From Dasypus novemcinctus (taxonomy: Eukaryota > Chordata > Mammalia > Cingulata > Dasypodidae), in the NCBI RefSeq assembly GCF_030445035.2, contig NC_080677.1:2232001-2296000 (forward strand): DNA of 64,000 nt, in the 5' to 3' direction. Positions within the stretch are counted from its first letter, which is position 1. Each line of letters starts with the position of its first letter. A program made the translations under genes and the position numbers. This document shows positions 10,924 through 21,452 of the stretch, in pieces. A model generated the notes under the pieces. The model saw nothing but the letters and a program-made list of their open reading frames with translations. It searched no databases and had not been told where the DNA came from.

Positions 10924-11964
10924 AATAAACAAGCTGCCCTAGATAGCAAGAGACTGAACGATAGGCTTGCAGGAAATCGGAGGGTGGAGGAAGGATATGA
11001 GCCGATGTCTGCAGGGGTGGAATTTAAGACGAGATGGTGGTAAGTATGAACACAAAGAAGAGATAAAAGGGGGGCAAGGGGTTGCCTTTGCTTGGGGCTT
11101 TGCGGGTTTGAGGGTGGCTGGGGAGGGACGGGTGGGTAACGTTGCCCAAAAGTGGGGGGAGGGAGGGGTAGCATACGAACCAGGAGAGGGTCAGGTGTTG
11201 GTGGAGAGTAAAATGCCGAGAAAATCATATCAAAATATAATAAAGAGGGTTACCTGTTTAGAATGCTCGGAGGGGAGGGTCTGATGCAGGACGGGCTCCT
11301 GGGGAATGTCTAAATGCTCATTCTGCCAGAGTGGGTGACACCATGGGGTAGAAACCCAAGTAGTGAGAGTGGGGGTGGACCCACATCCTGGGGAGGACTA
11401 ATGCCATCCAATAGAGGGAACTGTATCCCTCGAGAGAAAGGGTGGCTCCCAGGGCATTGGGGCAGTTGAGCAAGTTAGGCCCTGAACACTATTCCATCTA
11501 TCTCTGGAAGTGGCTCCTCAGGAAACGGAGGTTGGCTATCACTGAGGGCACCAAGGTGGAAGGGAAAATGGACGTTAAATGTGTGGAACCAAAGTAAATG
11601 GGGGGTAAGAGAGGAGTTTCTTGAGAGTACACAAGGATGGATATAAAACATGTAATATTACACCATAACATATAGGAGATGACAGACTGATAATGTAAAC
11701 CATAATGTAAAACATAGGATAACTAAAAATGTAAAGAACTGTGTATCCTAAAGTATGCACCATAATGTAAACACAGATGTCACCTTGTTAGAAAGCTAAT
11801 GTCTCAGACTCTGTACATCACTTTAAGTAAATATGATATGAATAGGGCGTAAGAGTATCACTGTGGAAGGGAAAAGGTTTTCTGGTGGATGTGTGGGAGT
11901 GCTGTATATTATATATATACATTGCTGTGGTCTAGGACTCCTGTGAAGAAAAGCTGAATAATTA

Positions 11965-11980
11965 GGGGGGGGGGGGGGGG
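11965..11980 (+). repeat. G16 run in the L1 3' UTR
   Basis: Sixteen consecutive G followed by an A-rich stretch (polypurine). This resembles in character the polypurine, quadruplex-prone tract of other mammalian L1 3' UTRs, but lies about 1 kb downstream of ORF2. Confidence 0.9.
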
Positions 11981-13627
11981 AAAGAAAAAAATAGGATGTG
12001 GAATTTTTTCAAGTCAACATTCTTTATCTAAGTTCTTTATCTAACTTTATCCAAGTTCTTTATCTATCCTTTAAACTCATCGCTATATGCCATTCCCTAG
12101 TAAGGGACCATGACATTATATTGGGCTTCAAATTTCGGGGAGTTCTGGATCACAGAGTGTTTCAACAATGGCAATGGAGGGATACTGGTATGGGATACCA
12201 ATGACAGGTGATATATGACTGACAGGGAGCTGTACAGAACATATGTCCAGGGTGCATGGTAATGTTTGGATATACTCATAGTGGCAACAATTAAAAACCA
12301 CAGTAGGGGGGGTACTGGGTTCCTGGCCAGTGGTGCTCTGTCGTGGTCCCTAGGGGAGCAGCGACAGTCTCCCAGGTACAGTGGTGGGGACCGGGAGGGA
12401 GTGAGGGTTCAACAGTGAGCCCCTGATACTAATGACTATGCTTGTGAGCTGATAAACCCAAAATAATAACAAGGCCTAGAGCAACTTTGTGCCTGGGAAT
12501 TTCCTTCTGTCAGCCTTCATGTTACTCAAATGTGGCCAGTCTCGAAGCCAAACTCAGCATGTAAATACAATGCCTTCCCCCCAGCGTGGGACATGACACC
12601 CGGGGATGAGCCTCCCTGGCAACGAGGGACCACTATCAACTACCAACTGATGATGCAACTGGAAAATGACCTTATACGGAAGGTTCAATGCGGATCAGCA
12701 GAATATCCATGTCTACATAAAATACCATGACTTTAAAATGCTGTTTGACCTAAAGTAAGGGGGAAATGGAAAGGAGAAATGAGTTTATATGGCTACGAGT
12801 TTCTAAAAAAGAGTCTGGAGGCTGGCAGAAGGTTTGCCCTCATGCACAACTGAGCAGAGTCAGAGAGACAGATAAAGCAGATACAACCCCCAGATATTGG
12901 TTCCTTTGAGGGCTAAAGAGACCCATGGGAGTTATGGTCATGGCCGATGGGGTTAACTACCAGGGCAGATGGCCCCTCTTTGGAAATGGTGTTTATGTGT
13001 GATGAATCTGGACTCAGCTGGGATCTCCCTTCATAAGACTTTCATGCTAATGTGCTGGAGGTGCAGTTAATGTTGGGGTTTAAGATATATTTAGGGGATT
13101 TGAATCTCTGGACTGACAATGTGATAGCCAGATCCTGAGCCTCAACAGACTCCAGCACCTACAATCTGATTTATTGGACTTACCACACTCAGCTAAGATG
13201 GAGGTGAAGAAGGACAACCACCACACCATGGAGCCTAGAGTGATTACAACTGAAAATGGGAGGATTGCATCCAGCATCCAGGTGGAATCTGAGCCTCCTC
13301 TTGACATAAAGGTGCAATGGACACAACCAATCCAGTGTCCACATAGAAGAGGTGGCATTGGATTGGGAAAAGTGGACATAATGGACAAAGGGTATGGGGA
13401 AAGGCAGGAAGAGATGAGAGGTGGAGGCGTCTTCGGGACATGGAGCTGCCCTGGATGGTGCTTCAGAGGTAATCACCGGACATTGTAAATCCTCACAGGG
13501 CCTACATGATGGAATAGAGGAGAGTATGGGCCATGATGTGAACCAATGTATATGAGGTGCAGAGGTGCCCAAAGATGTACTTACCAAATCCAATGGATGT
13601 GTCATGATGATGGGAACGAGTGTTGTT

Positions 13628-13661
13628 GGGGGGGGGGAGAGGGGGGGGTGGGGGGGTGGGG
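13628..13661 (+). repeat. Four G-runs near the L1 3' end, potential G-quadruplex
   Basis: Runs of 10, 8, 7 and 4 G separated by one to three bases, about 70 bases before the poly(A) tail. This meets the usual pattern for a G-quadruplex. A similar G-rich tract at the same position is seen in the truncated copy at 31207-31487 (as C-runs, because it lies on the other strand). Confidence 0.85.
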
Positions 13662-13711
13662 TTGAATGGGACCTCACATATATATTTTTAATGTAATATT
13701 ATTACAAAGTC

Positions 13712-13743
13712 AATAAAAAATAAAAAAATTAAAAAAAAAAAAA
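13712..13743 (+). terminator. L1 poly(A) signal and tail
   Basis: AATAAA at 13712-13717 is followed by A-rich sequence and a final A run up to the 3' target-site duplication. This is the 3' processing signal and reverse-transcribed tail of the element. Confidence 0.85.
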
Positions 13744-13758
13744 AAGATTAAGACTATC
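13744..13758 (+). repeat. 3' target-site duplication of the full-length L1
   Basis: Exact copy of 3964-3978. The first A residues cannot be told apart from the poly(A) tail. Confidence 0.95.
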
Positions 13759-14120
13759 TTCTGCCATTTTTATTGACAATTAATTTTTTATAATGACAGC
13801 ACGAAAATGTTAAAACCTTGTGTCCAAGCATAATGTCTGTGTTTATGATGGTCCAAAATTTCTTTCTCCCAAAAGAATCTTAATCTTAAAGTTTCCTTCA
13901 TTAAAAACCATTGAATTTAGGTTATTGTGGGCAATTACAAACTTAGGTATAATGTGTTGTCTTTTAGACTTTATGGGAAGGACAGATGTATTCCTTTATT
14001 TGCTGTTGGAATTTGAAGTTGTGGTTAATCTCAATACATTGGCTTCATGCTTCAGAGATCGCAAGCAGGTTACTTGTGTATATTTATGTGTTCCTGCTAC
14101 AACTTATGTATCTTTATATG
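13759..14120. other. Unassigned AT-rich DNA
   Basis: I see no gene or recognisable repeat here. Confidence 0.5.
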
Positions 14121-14124
14121 TTAT

Positions 14125-14275
14125 TGAGTGTTTTACTAGGTGCTTTGTACACATTATCTCTTCACCTTCACACCAACCCTAACAAATAGGTACCTTTGTC
14201 TCCAGTTTACAGATAAGGAGCTAAGGTATTTGCTGCCAACCATGCAATTAGCATGGGCAAAATGGGCTTAATTTG
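14125..14275 (+). mobile_element. MIR SINE fragment
   Basis: The word order 'ctaggtgctttgtacac', 'caaccctaacaaataggta' and 'tttacagataaggag' follows the MIR core. Diverged, no tail, as expected for this old mammalian SINE. Confidence 0.75.
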
Positions 14276-14289
14276 TGCTTTTTCTTTTA

Positions 14290-14970
14290 TTTAATTGTAT
14301 TTTCTCTCTGCTCAAGTGCACTATGCTGAAAAGAAGACAAGGCTATACCAGGGCCTACTAATCAGATGGTACCTTAATCCTACAGCTTATATTTATTTTA
14401 TGTTAAGCAGTTTAATATCTCTACAAAAAAAAAAATGAGATGGTAGCAGAGATATCTAATGCTTAGAAAAGTAAGAGAGAAGAAGATTAGAGAAAAGGAA
14501 GCATGAAAGCCTGAGATTTGGGTAACCTTATTTAGTTCTCAGAATCCAGGCTACCTATTCCTCTGATTTCTCTTGCACTAGAGTTAATGAGACAAGTTTG
14601 ACTCTAGAGGTAATTTTCTCATTTAACCATTTCTGGCAGGAACCTAAGTAAGTGGCTATACAGATCACATCTCCTAAAATGACTTCTAATTTTTTCCATT
14701 CAGGGAGTCACTTATTTGTTCCTCTCTTTCAAAACATGTACACAACTTTCAGGACTCTGCTATTCTTTAGCAACCAGGAGTCTAGAGCCACTTAGGGAAA
14801 AAGTTAGTGAGATAGACAAAGAGTAAATGGTGATAATATCGGATTATGGCAAGAACAGATTATATCAAGTCTTCTAAGAAATGGAAAATTCAAATTAAAG
14901 CTCTGTCTTTCTCAAATATGCACCCTTGGATGGAGAAAAAATAGCCTTAAGATACAGGGACTTTTTAAGC
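14290..14970. other. Unassigned intergenic DNA
   Basis: No gene or confident repeat seen in this stretch. Confidence 0.5.
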
Positions 14971-14974
14971 AGTC

Positions 14975-15180
14975 AACATTTGTAAAGACTCTACTTTGTG
15001 TTAGGCAGTCCTGGAAGTGCTTCTACATGGAAGACTTCCTCCAGGCTTCCCAGCAACACTATGAGACTGATGCTGTTCTGATCCCTGTGATGAACAGAGA
15101 AGGAAACTGGCAGAGCTGGGCTTGAATCCCAGGCATTCTGACTTCAGAGAACACATCTCCATGCTCTATAGCTCAAGTCC
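14975..15180 (+). mobile_element. MIR SINE, fairly complete
   Basis: Matches the MIR order: 'ctttgtgttaggcagtcctgg', a segment like 'cccagcaacactatgaga', then 'gaaggaaactggcagagctg' and the '...tgaatcccaggcattctgac' end. Confidence 0.75.
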
Positions 15181-15244
15181 ATTGTATGCACCTAAATATA
15201 ACAGCTAAACACAAGAGCATAAACATTTCAGAGATGACTTTTCA

Positions 15245-16094
15245 AACCCATGTTTTAACTTCATTCAGCAAATATTTATTGCATAAATATATATTGCAGT
15301 ATATATTGCTATATACAGTTTTAGACATGGGTACTGCAGTAAAAAAAGCAAAACTTCTTTATTCACCAAATTTGCATTCTAATGCAGGAAACAGACAATA
15401 AACAAGTTAAATAAGTAAATTAGAAAATATTACAAGGTGATGAATATTATGCATAAAACCAGATACCTCGAGAAGGATTGCAATTTTAAAAATGTTTCTG
15501 GAAACATTTTATTTTAGAAAGTGGTATTTGAACGAGGACCTGTGAGTCATAGGAACATGAGAAGAACATTCCAGCCAGAGCAACATGCATCAAGTGCAAA
15601 GACCCAGAGGTAGGGACAGGCCTGCTGTGTTTGAAGATCCAGGAGGTTGACATAATCTAGGTGAATTGGTAAGGTAGAGAGAAGCAAGAAATATGGACAC
15701 GGAAATAATGGGAATGTGAGATCATGACTAATTCTACTGTAGAAAACTTTCCTTTACCTCCTGAGTGAGGTAGGAGGTCATGAGATGGTTTTTGGCAGAG
15801 TTGTGTCCAGATCCATGTGCATTTTGAGAGGTCCACTTAGCTACTGTACTTAGAATGCACATCAAGGGACCGTAGAATGGAGGGAACACATAGTAGAGCA
15901 GCACAGTGATGACTCAAGAGGAGTTATAATTTGAAATAGGGTACAGGCAATGGGGATCATGAAATGACATCACATTCAAGTTTTTGAAGGCAGAACCACA
16001 AAGATGGGATGGAAAATGGCATGTATGTCTGAGACAAATAAATAAAAGGACCCAGAAATCCCTTTGCAATTTTTATATCAGTAATTGGGAGTTT
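15245..16094 (-). mobile_element. L2 LINE 3' end, left part, split by an LTR
   Basis: On the + strand it starts with 'tcattcagcaaatatttatt', the reverse complement of the L2 3' terminus. It continues in L2 antisense order through 'aacagacaataaacaag' and 'aacattccagccagag'. The element continues after the LTR at 16613. Confidence 0.7.
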
Positions 16095-16612
16095 TGACAG
16101 TTTGAAGCAGGATGGTTCCCAGAAAATCATATCTATAGAGCTAATCTGTTCCTGTGGGTGTGAACCTATTGTAGTTGGGAACTTTGATCAGATTACTACA
16201 GCAGTGTTTGACCCAGGGTTGGTTTGGATCCTCTTAGTGGAGTCCTTTATAAACATGATAAATATGGTTACAGACAAAGAAAGCAAGCCATGGGAGCAAG
16301 AAGCTGAAATCAATGGCACCTGGGAAAGAAAGAGTCACAGAAGCCAAGAAAGAAAACCAGAGGAAGCCAGAAACTGAAGACATGACTTGGAAGAGAAGGG
16401 AGAGACCAACAGACCCTGCCACATGCCTTGCAATGTGACAGAGTCTAGGATTTCCATCAGCCGTTCCTGGAGGGAGAAAGCATCAACTGATGCTGCCTTG
16501 ATTTGGATATTTCCACAGCCTCAGAACTGCAAACTTTTAGGTTAATAAATCTCCATTGTAGAAGTCAACCATTGCTGGTATATTACTTTTGGCAGCCTAG
16601 CAAACTAAAACA
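16095..16612 (+). mobile_element. Solo LTR, MaLR/ERVL-like (family A), most complete copy
   Basis: Begins TG and ends CA, 518 bp, with 'cctgtgggtgtgaacctatt' near the start, a purine-rich middle and 'ttaataaatctccattgta' (AATAAA) near the end. The layout is that of MaLR-type LTRs. It interrupts an L2 element, whose halves lie on either side. No clear 5-bp duplication remains. Confidence 0.65.
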
Positions 16613-17020
16613 GGGGTTAAATTAAGCTGACTGCAGGGAAGACTATGCATTGGGCAGATTTGACTGATATGCCCATATTGAGGTGTCAGGTGTTTAAGCG
16701 GAAATGCCAGGAAGGCATTTGGATAGAAGGGTCCAGTGTTCAGAGGAGCAGTCTGGGATCTAAACAAATATTTCACAGTAGCATTGATATTTAAGCCATG
16801 AGACTCCAATGCTTACCAAATGAGTGTCTGAGAAGAAAGGCATTCTATGGACTGAGTTTGGGGACATTCCAGGGTGAAGATATAAGAAGAAACAAGAAAC
16901 AAACAACAGAGAGAACCCAGCAGAACATGGTTTTCTGGAGGCCAAGTGGATACAGTTTCCAGGAGAAAGGGATGATCCCCTGGGTCAAAAGATGTGAACT
17001 GGTCTAGTTAGACAAACTTA
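16613..17020 (-). mobile_element. L2 LINE, right part
   Basis: Continues the antisense L2 sequence from before 16095, recognisable in 'ggaaggcatttggatag' and its surroundings. Divergence is high, so the right boundary is approximate. Confidence 0.5.
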
Positions 17021-17328
17021 GAGAATTACTGATTTGCTTTGGCCAGTTGGAGGTAGTTTCAGTGGATTGTGCTTTACAAACCCTAATTTGAACAGGTTTA
17101 AGAGAATTGAATGAGTGGGTTGAGAGACAATGCCACAATTCTATCAAAGAATTTTGCTGTAAACAAAGGTCGGCAGTGGAAGTGGAACACAGATGCTGGA
17201 AGTGGAGTCAACCAAGAATGTTTTCTCACTTTTCACAGTGGGATAAATAGCAATATGTTTATATACTGGTGGGATTAAATGTAGAGAGGTGAAAATTTAC
17301 AGTGCTGGGAATAGGGGGAAACAGTTTA

Positions 17329-17777
17329 TGATAGCTTGGAGTTTTGTACCCTACAAAAACACATTCTTAATCTTAACCCATTTTTGTGAGTGTGAACCCA
17401 TTGTAAAGAGGATCCTTTTACTAGGATACTTAAGTGAAGGCACGACCCAAATGAATCGACATGATTCTTAATATCCTGTTACTGCAAGTCCTAATGGGGA
17501 AGGGCACAGAGAGCAGCCAGAAGCTGGAAGTCAATGGAGCGCAGAAGAGAAAGAAGCCTGGTGAGACTTCTAGATGAACTGCCACTGGACAAAAAAGCCA
17601 AGGACCAAGGATGGCTGGTAGCAAGCCCCGGAATGCCACAGTCTTCTGGGAAAAAGCATTCTCTTGCAGACCCCTCAAATTTGGACTTCTTGCCTCAAAA
17701 CCATGAACTAATAAATTCCTATTGTTTATGCCAGCCCCTACCATAGTGTTTGTTTTAGTAGCCAGGAAACTAAAACA
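17329..17777 (+). mobile_element. Solo LTR, MaLR/ERVL-like (family A)
   Basis: TG...CA, about 449 bp. Shares 'gtgagtgtgaacccattgta' and the AATAAA block 'ctaataaattcctattgttt' with the copies at 16095 and 28900. The middle is more diverged than in the others. Confidence 0.6.
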
Positions 17778-19480
17778 TTTCTGTAGCAATACCTTTGGAT
17801 GGGCAAGAAGATAACGGGTCCTGTACATAAGTGAGCATTAATTAGCCTTATAAATGTACTAGTCTTATAAATGACAGCAGGTTTTGGTAGATGGGAAGAC
17901 ATACTGATGGAAACTTGTTGGAAATTCTATTGAGTGAAGAGTTGGAACAGTGCATAAGATGTTGGGGAATGGAAGAGAGAGAAGAAATCCTGAGTGGTCA
18001 AGGAGAGTGAATGGAATTAGAAAAGATAATGTAAATAATAATACTCTATATTTTCAATATTGCTTTTTACTTTAGTATATCACCTAGAGACATTTTACAT
18101 GATTTATTTTATCTTCCATTAGAACTTCAGGTATTTTTTTTCCATAACAACCTTTCTCTATGACAAGCATCTGTGGGATTTATAAGATTTCAAACTACTA
18201 TTAAAAATAATAAACTAGCTGCCACTGTTCTTTTTCTAATAACATTGTTAACAATAATCTTTAAAAACAATTCAGATATTCAGACATTAAACTAAAATCC
18301 CAGTTAAAGTCCCTCTCTTCTGCCTTGCCTTTATGTGATGTTTTACATGACAGTAATCTTTTTGCCCAGACCCACAAGCCTCTACCTTGAATCTTCCATG
18401 AAAATATTAAGTAGAGTAAACGAAGAGGAAATGACAGTTCTGTCTCTGGGGAGAATTTTAAAGTTAGTAAAAACAGTTATTGCTTCCAACACAAATTATT
18501 GGCAGTGAATTGAACATTGGAGTTGAAAGAGGGAGATTTTAAAAAGTGTTGGTAATTAAACAGCATCAGATAATCAGCTAATTATTCCTTGGCAGGAGCT
18601 GCTGGCAGCAGAGTACACATCTCATGGGAAGGCATGAAAATGAAATAACTGCAGTAGGACCGAGAAGCTTCTATAAGATAGCTTCAATATAAATCAGAAT
18701 TTGTTGGAAGGTTTAACAATGGGCAAACTCATCATGATTCTTTTCAGTGTTGAAGAGCTGGTGATAGAATCACTTAAAATCATACTGTAGTTATCTCTTT
18801 CCATAAAATAAATTTATGCTAAAATGAAGGAAAAGGTGAACAAATATCATCAAGATTTCAGGGTAATATGCTCTCTGGTTTAATAGATATATGTATAAAT
18901 TAATATTTGCCTATTTTGCCTGTATTTTCTATACTGGCAAAATGCAGCAAATAATATAAAATTAAAAGGATTCATTATACAGCACTCAGAAAAAGTCAGT
19001 ATTAATGGTTGAAAGATTTTACCATAATTGAAATTACATTGTATGTACCATTTTGAAAATCACTCTTCTCACCTTACACTACAAGGCACATGAGGGTTGC
19101 ACAATATATTCTCCTACCCATGTTTTGAGAGCTCCATAGTAATCTTTTGGAAGGATATATCATATATTATTTAAATCATTCCCATTTGAATTTTAAATTG
19201 TTTATAATGTATATACTTTAAAATACTACATTGATGAACATTCCTGAAGATAACTTTTGTTGATAGATTCTAAATGGAACCATTTGTTCAAATCTTATAA
19301 AAACTAAAACTTATTTCAAAAATAGCAATCATTTTTCTTCCAAATACAGTCCCTATTTAAACTCCCCATGTAGCATATGAGGAGGGTTGTTTCCCTGAAA
19401 ATTACCATTTTTATGGACTGTGACAATATAAATAGCATCTTGTTTTTAAACTGAATGCTTTTCTTTGGTTAAAGATTTAT
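17778..19480. other. Unassigned AT-rich DNA
   Basis: No gene recognised. Around 19020-19300 there is weak resemblance to antisense old LINE sequence, which I leave unassigned. Confidence 0.5.
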
Positions 19481-19482
19481 TT

Positions 19483-19545
19483 ATCTTTTTTTTTTTTTAA
19501 AGATAGATAAATCACACAAAATGTTACAATAAAAAATACAAGAGG
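19483..19545 (-). mobile_element. Very short L1 3'-end insertion
   Basis: A T-rich tract followed by 'gataaatcacacaaaatgtt' and an 'aaaaaatacaagagg' block. The same block order marks the 3' terminus of the L1 copy beginning at 53826. Only about 60 bp of L1 sequence remain, an extreme 5' truncation. No secure target-site duplication was found. Confidence 0.5.
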
Positions 19546-19559
19546 TAACCTGAAAGCTT

Positions 19560-20265
19560 TTGAAGTCTAGGGTTTGAAGCCAGTGGCACTGGTCTGTATG
19601 TGTACTAGGGCCATGACTTTCACGTGTGTGTGTATGTAGGGGGTATAATGAGAAAATCAAACATTCCCACATCCCAGGCTCAAAGTCACTAGAAAGCCAT
19701 TTTCCTATTGGGATTGCCATATATTTCTTAGTAATGTTTGAATGTATATGTATGTGTGTGTGTGAATATATATAATCAGATCACTTTTACCTTGTTGAGT
19801 AGAGTTTATTTCTCCCTGCATTCTTTTGAGATTACAAAGAAGAAATTTTCTATAATGAGCTTCTTTTCTCCCAAGCAAAACCCTACATTGGAAACTTCTC
19901 TTTAGTTTCTGTGCTATTTTACTTTCATTCTTGATAACATTAAGAATTGTTTTCTTGATGTGCTTACCTTTTTATAGAGTTTGAGTTACCATGAGAATTT
20001 GCTCTTAAATGCCATTAAATGGGCCAATTCTAAAATTCCCTTGGTTGCTGTGAGAATTAAGTCTTCCTAATTTGAGATTATGTTTGATGTGCACAGCTTG
20101 TAGCCATGATGATGTTGGCTTCTTACATTTTTACTGAGTTTATATATTTTTGCATCATAGGGTGTCTGTAAATCCTGCTTCCTATTCTGATAAAGCTCTT
20201 TTCCCCTCCAAATAGTCCAGCAGCTTATAAGGGTCTGTATTATCTGGCACTGCATAACAGTTCAG
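19560..20265. other. Unassigned DNA with a short (TG)n tract
   Basis: A short TG-rich microsatellite lies at about 19745-19770. I recognise nothing else. Confidence 0.5.
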
Positions 20266-20269
20266 CCCT

Positions 20270-20735
20270 GTTTCTTCACAATTCTCGCTCACCATCTCAG
20301 CAACGGCTGTCTGGAACTGCTATCAGCTCCCTGCACGTGACACGTTTTCTCTCATCTCCAGGGATTTGCACATACGTTTCGTATCTGACCAAAACACTCT
20401 TCCCCACTTCTCCTGATTAAAGTATATTCCCCTCCAGGTTTCCATTTAGTTGTTATTTTTTAATTATTTTAATTATTATTATTCCCCAACTCCCTTCCCA
20501 GGACTTGATTAGCTGATATTCCTAAATGGTCTCATAGCACCCTGCTTATTGTTCTTTATTTCTTCCTTGCATTTGAGTTCAGTGTCCTACAGAATGAGAT
20601 TTTCATTATATGCAATTCCCACCAGACTGCAGATTCCCTGAAATAGTCATTATATCTTAATTATCTTTGCACCTCATCTTAATACATCTATAGTTAAGTG
20701 CTCAATAAATAATATTTATGACATTAAGTAAAGGT
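20270..20735 (+). mobile_element. L2 LINE 3' end
   Basis: Follows L2 order: 'ccagggatttgcacata', 'acactcttccccac', then a terminal block 'agtgctcaataaat'. Internal AT-rich interruption near 20455-20485. Confidence 0.65.
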
Positions 20736-21108
20736 ATATATCATTTAAAAGATAGTCAATTCTATTGCCTTTTAACTTACTCTAAAACTTGGTCTGGGGT
20801 CCCTTCTGAGAGTTTGAGTATCCACAGCATTTCCCTATGTGGAGGTAGTGGAAATGGAAAGGAATTTACATTTTAAAAAATCATTTTATTGTGCAATATT
20901 TGTCATATAAAAGAACATGTGACCTATAGAGAGATGCTCTATTCCTATAAAGAGGAAGAGTGAAATGTGTGGGTGCTCTGTGATTCCAACCCCACGAATG
21001 TTACTCATGGAATTCCTTTACATGCATACACAATTCCATGTTCTAACACTCAAACATGTTAGAAAATAGTTTTCATAAACTTCAGCTACTTTTGGCTCTC
21101 TGATGTTA

Positions 21109-21450
21109 CAGGCGTACCTCAGAAATATGTGTGCTCAGTTCCAGACCACTGCAATAAAGGAAATATCACAATAAAATGAGCTGCACAATTTTTTTTTGTT
21201 TCCAAGTGCATATAAACATTATGTTTACACTATACGATAGTCTGCTAAGTGTGCAATAGCATTATGTGTGAAAAACACTGTATAGATCTTAATTAAAATG
21301 TGCCACAGAGACATAAAGTAAGCCCACGTTGTTGGAAAAATGGCACCAAAAGTCTTGCTGGACACAGAGTTGATACAAACCTTCAATTTATAAAAACGGA
21401 GGATCTGTAAAGTGCAATAATACGAAGTCCAATGTAAGGAGGTATACCTG
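21109..21450 (-). mobile_element. Tigger1-derived non-autonomous DNA transposon
   Basis: Ends are inverted copies (CAGGCGTACCTC at 21109 and GAGGTATACCTG ending 21450), and the element is flanked by the TA dinucleotides expected of Tc1/mariner elements. The internal sequence joins both ends of Tigger1 and lacks the transposase gene, so it is an internally deleted, about 340-bp derivative that needed transposase in trans. Confidence 0.8.
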
Positions 21451-21452
21451 TA

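Larger units (their letters stand above)
10924..13730 (+). other. Very long L1 3' UTR (about 2.8 kb)
   Basis: No convincing coding frame. An AATAAA occurs at 10924-10929, immediately after the ORF2 stop, but the tail lies 2.8 kb further on, so that signal is evidently bypassed. Segments of the region recur at 27085-28203 (-), 30384-31045 (+), 31207-31487 (-), 47833-50195 (+), 52465-52634 (-) and 53826-56202. The length is therefore a family trait and not a private insertion in this copy. The human L1 3' UTR is near 0.5 kb. Confidence 0.85.
3979..13743 (+). mobile_element. Full-length young LINE-1 retrotransposon (armadillo-type, about 9.8 kb)
   Basis: The element has all parts of a LINE-1 in order: 5' UTR with promoter (3979-6056), ORF1 (6057-7025), a 75-bp A-rich inter-ORF spacer, ORF2 (7101-10508, with its C-terminus displaced to another frame up to 10923), a long 3' UTR, an AATAAA signal and a poly(A) tail. 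Perfect 15-bp target-site duplications flank it. At 9,765 bp it is much longer than the 6-7 kb usual for mammalian L1. The excess lies in the 5' UTR (2.1 kb) and above all the 3' UTR (about 2.8 kb). The intact CpGs, open ORFs and perfect duplication point to a recent insertion. It is probably no longer autonomous because of the ORF2 lesions, though its ORF1 product could still be made. Confidence 0.95.

Noticed and set aside
10967..11284. Possible third ORF in the L1 3' UTR, with another at 13174-13488
   Set aside because: Low complexity, no domain, and the related copies at 47.8 and 53.8 kb do not keep these frames open as far as I can follow them.
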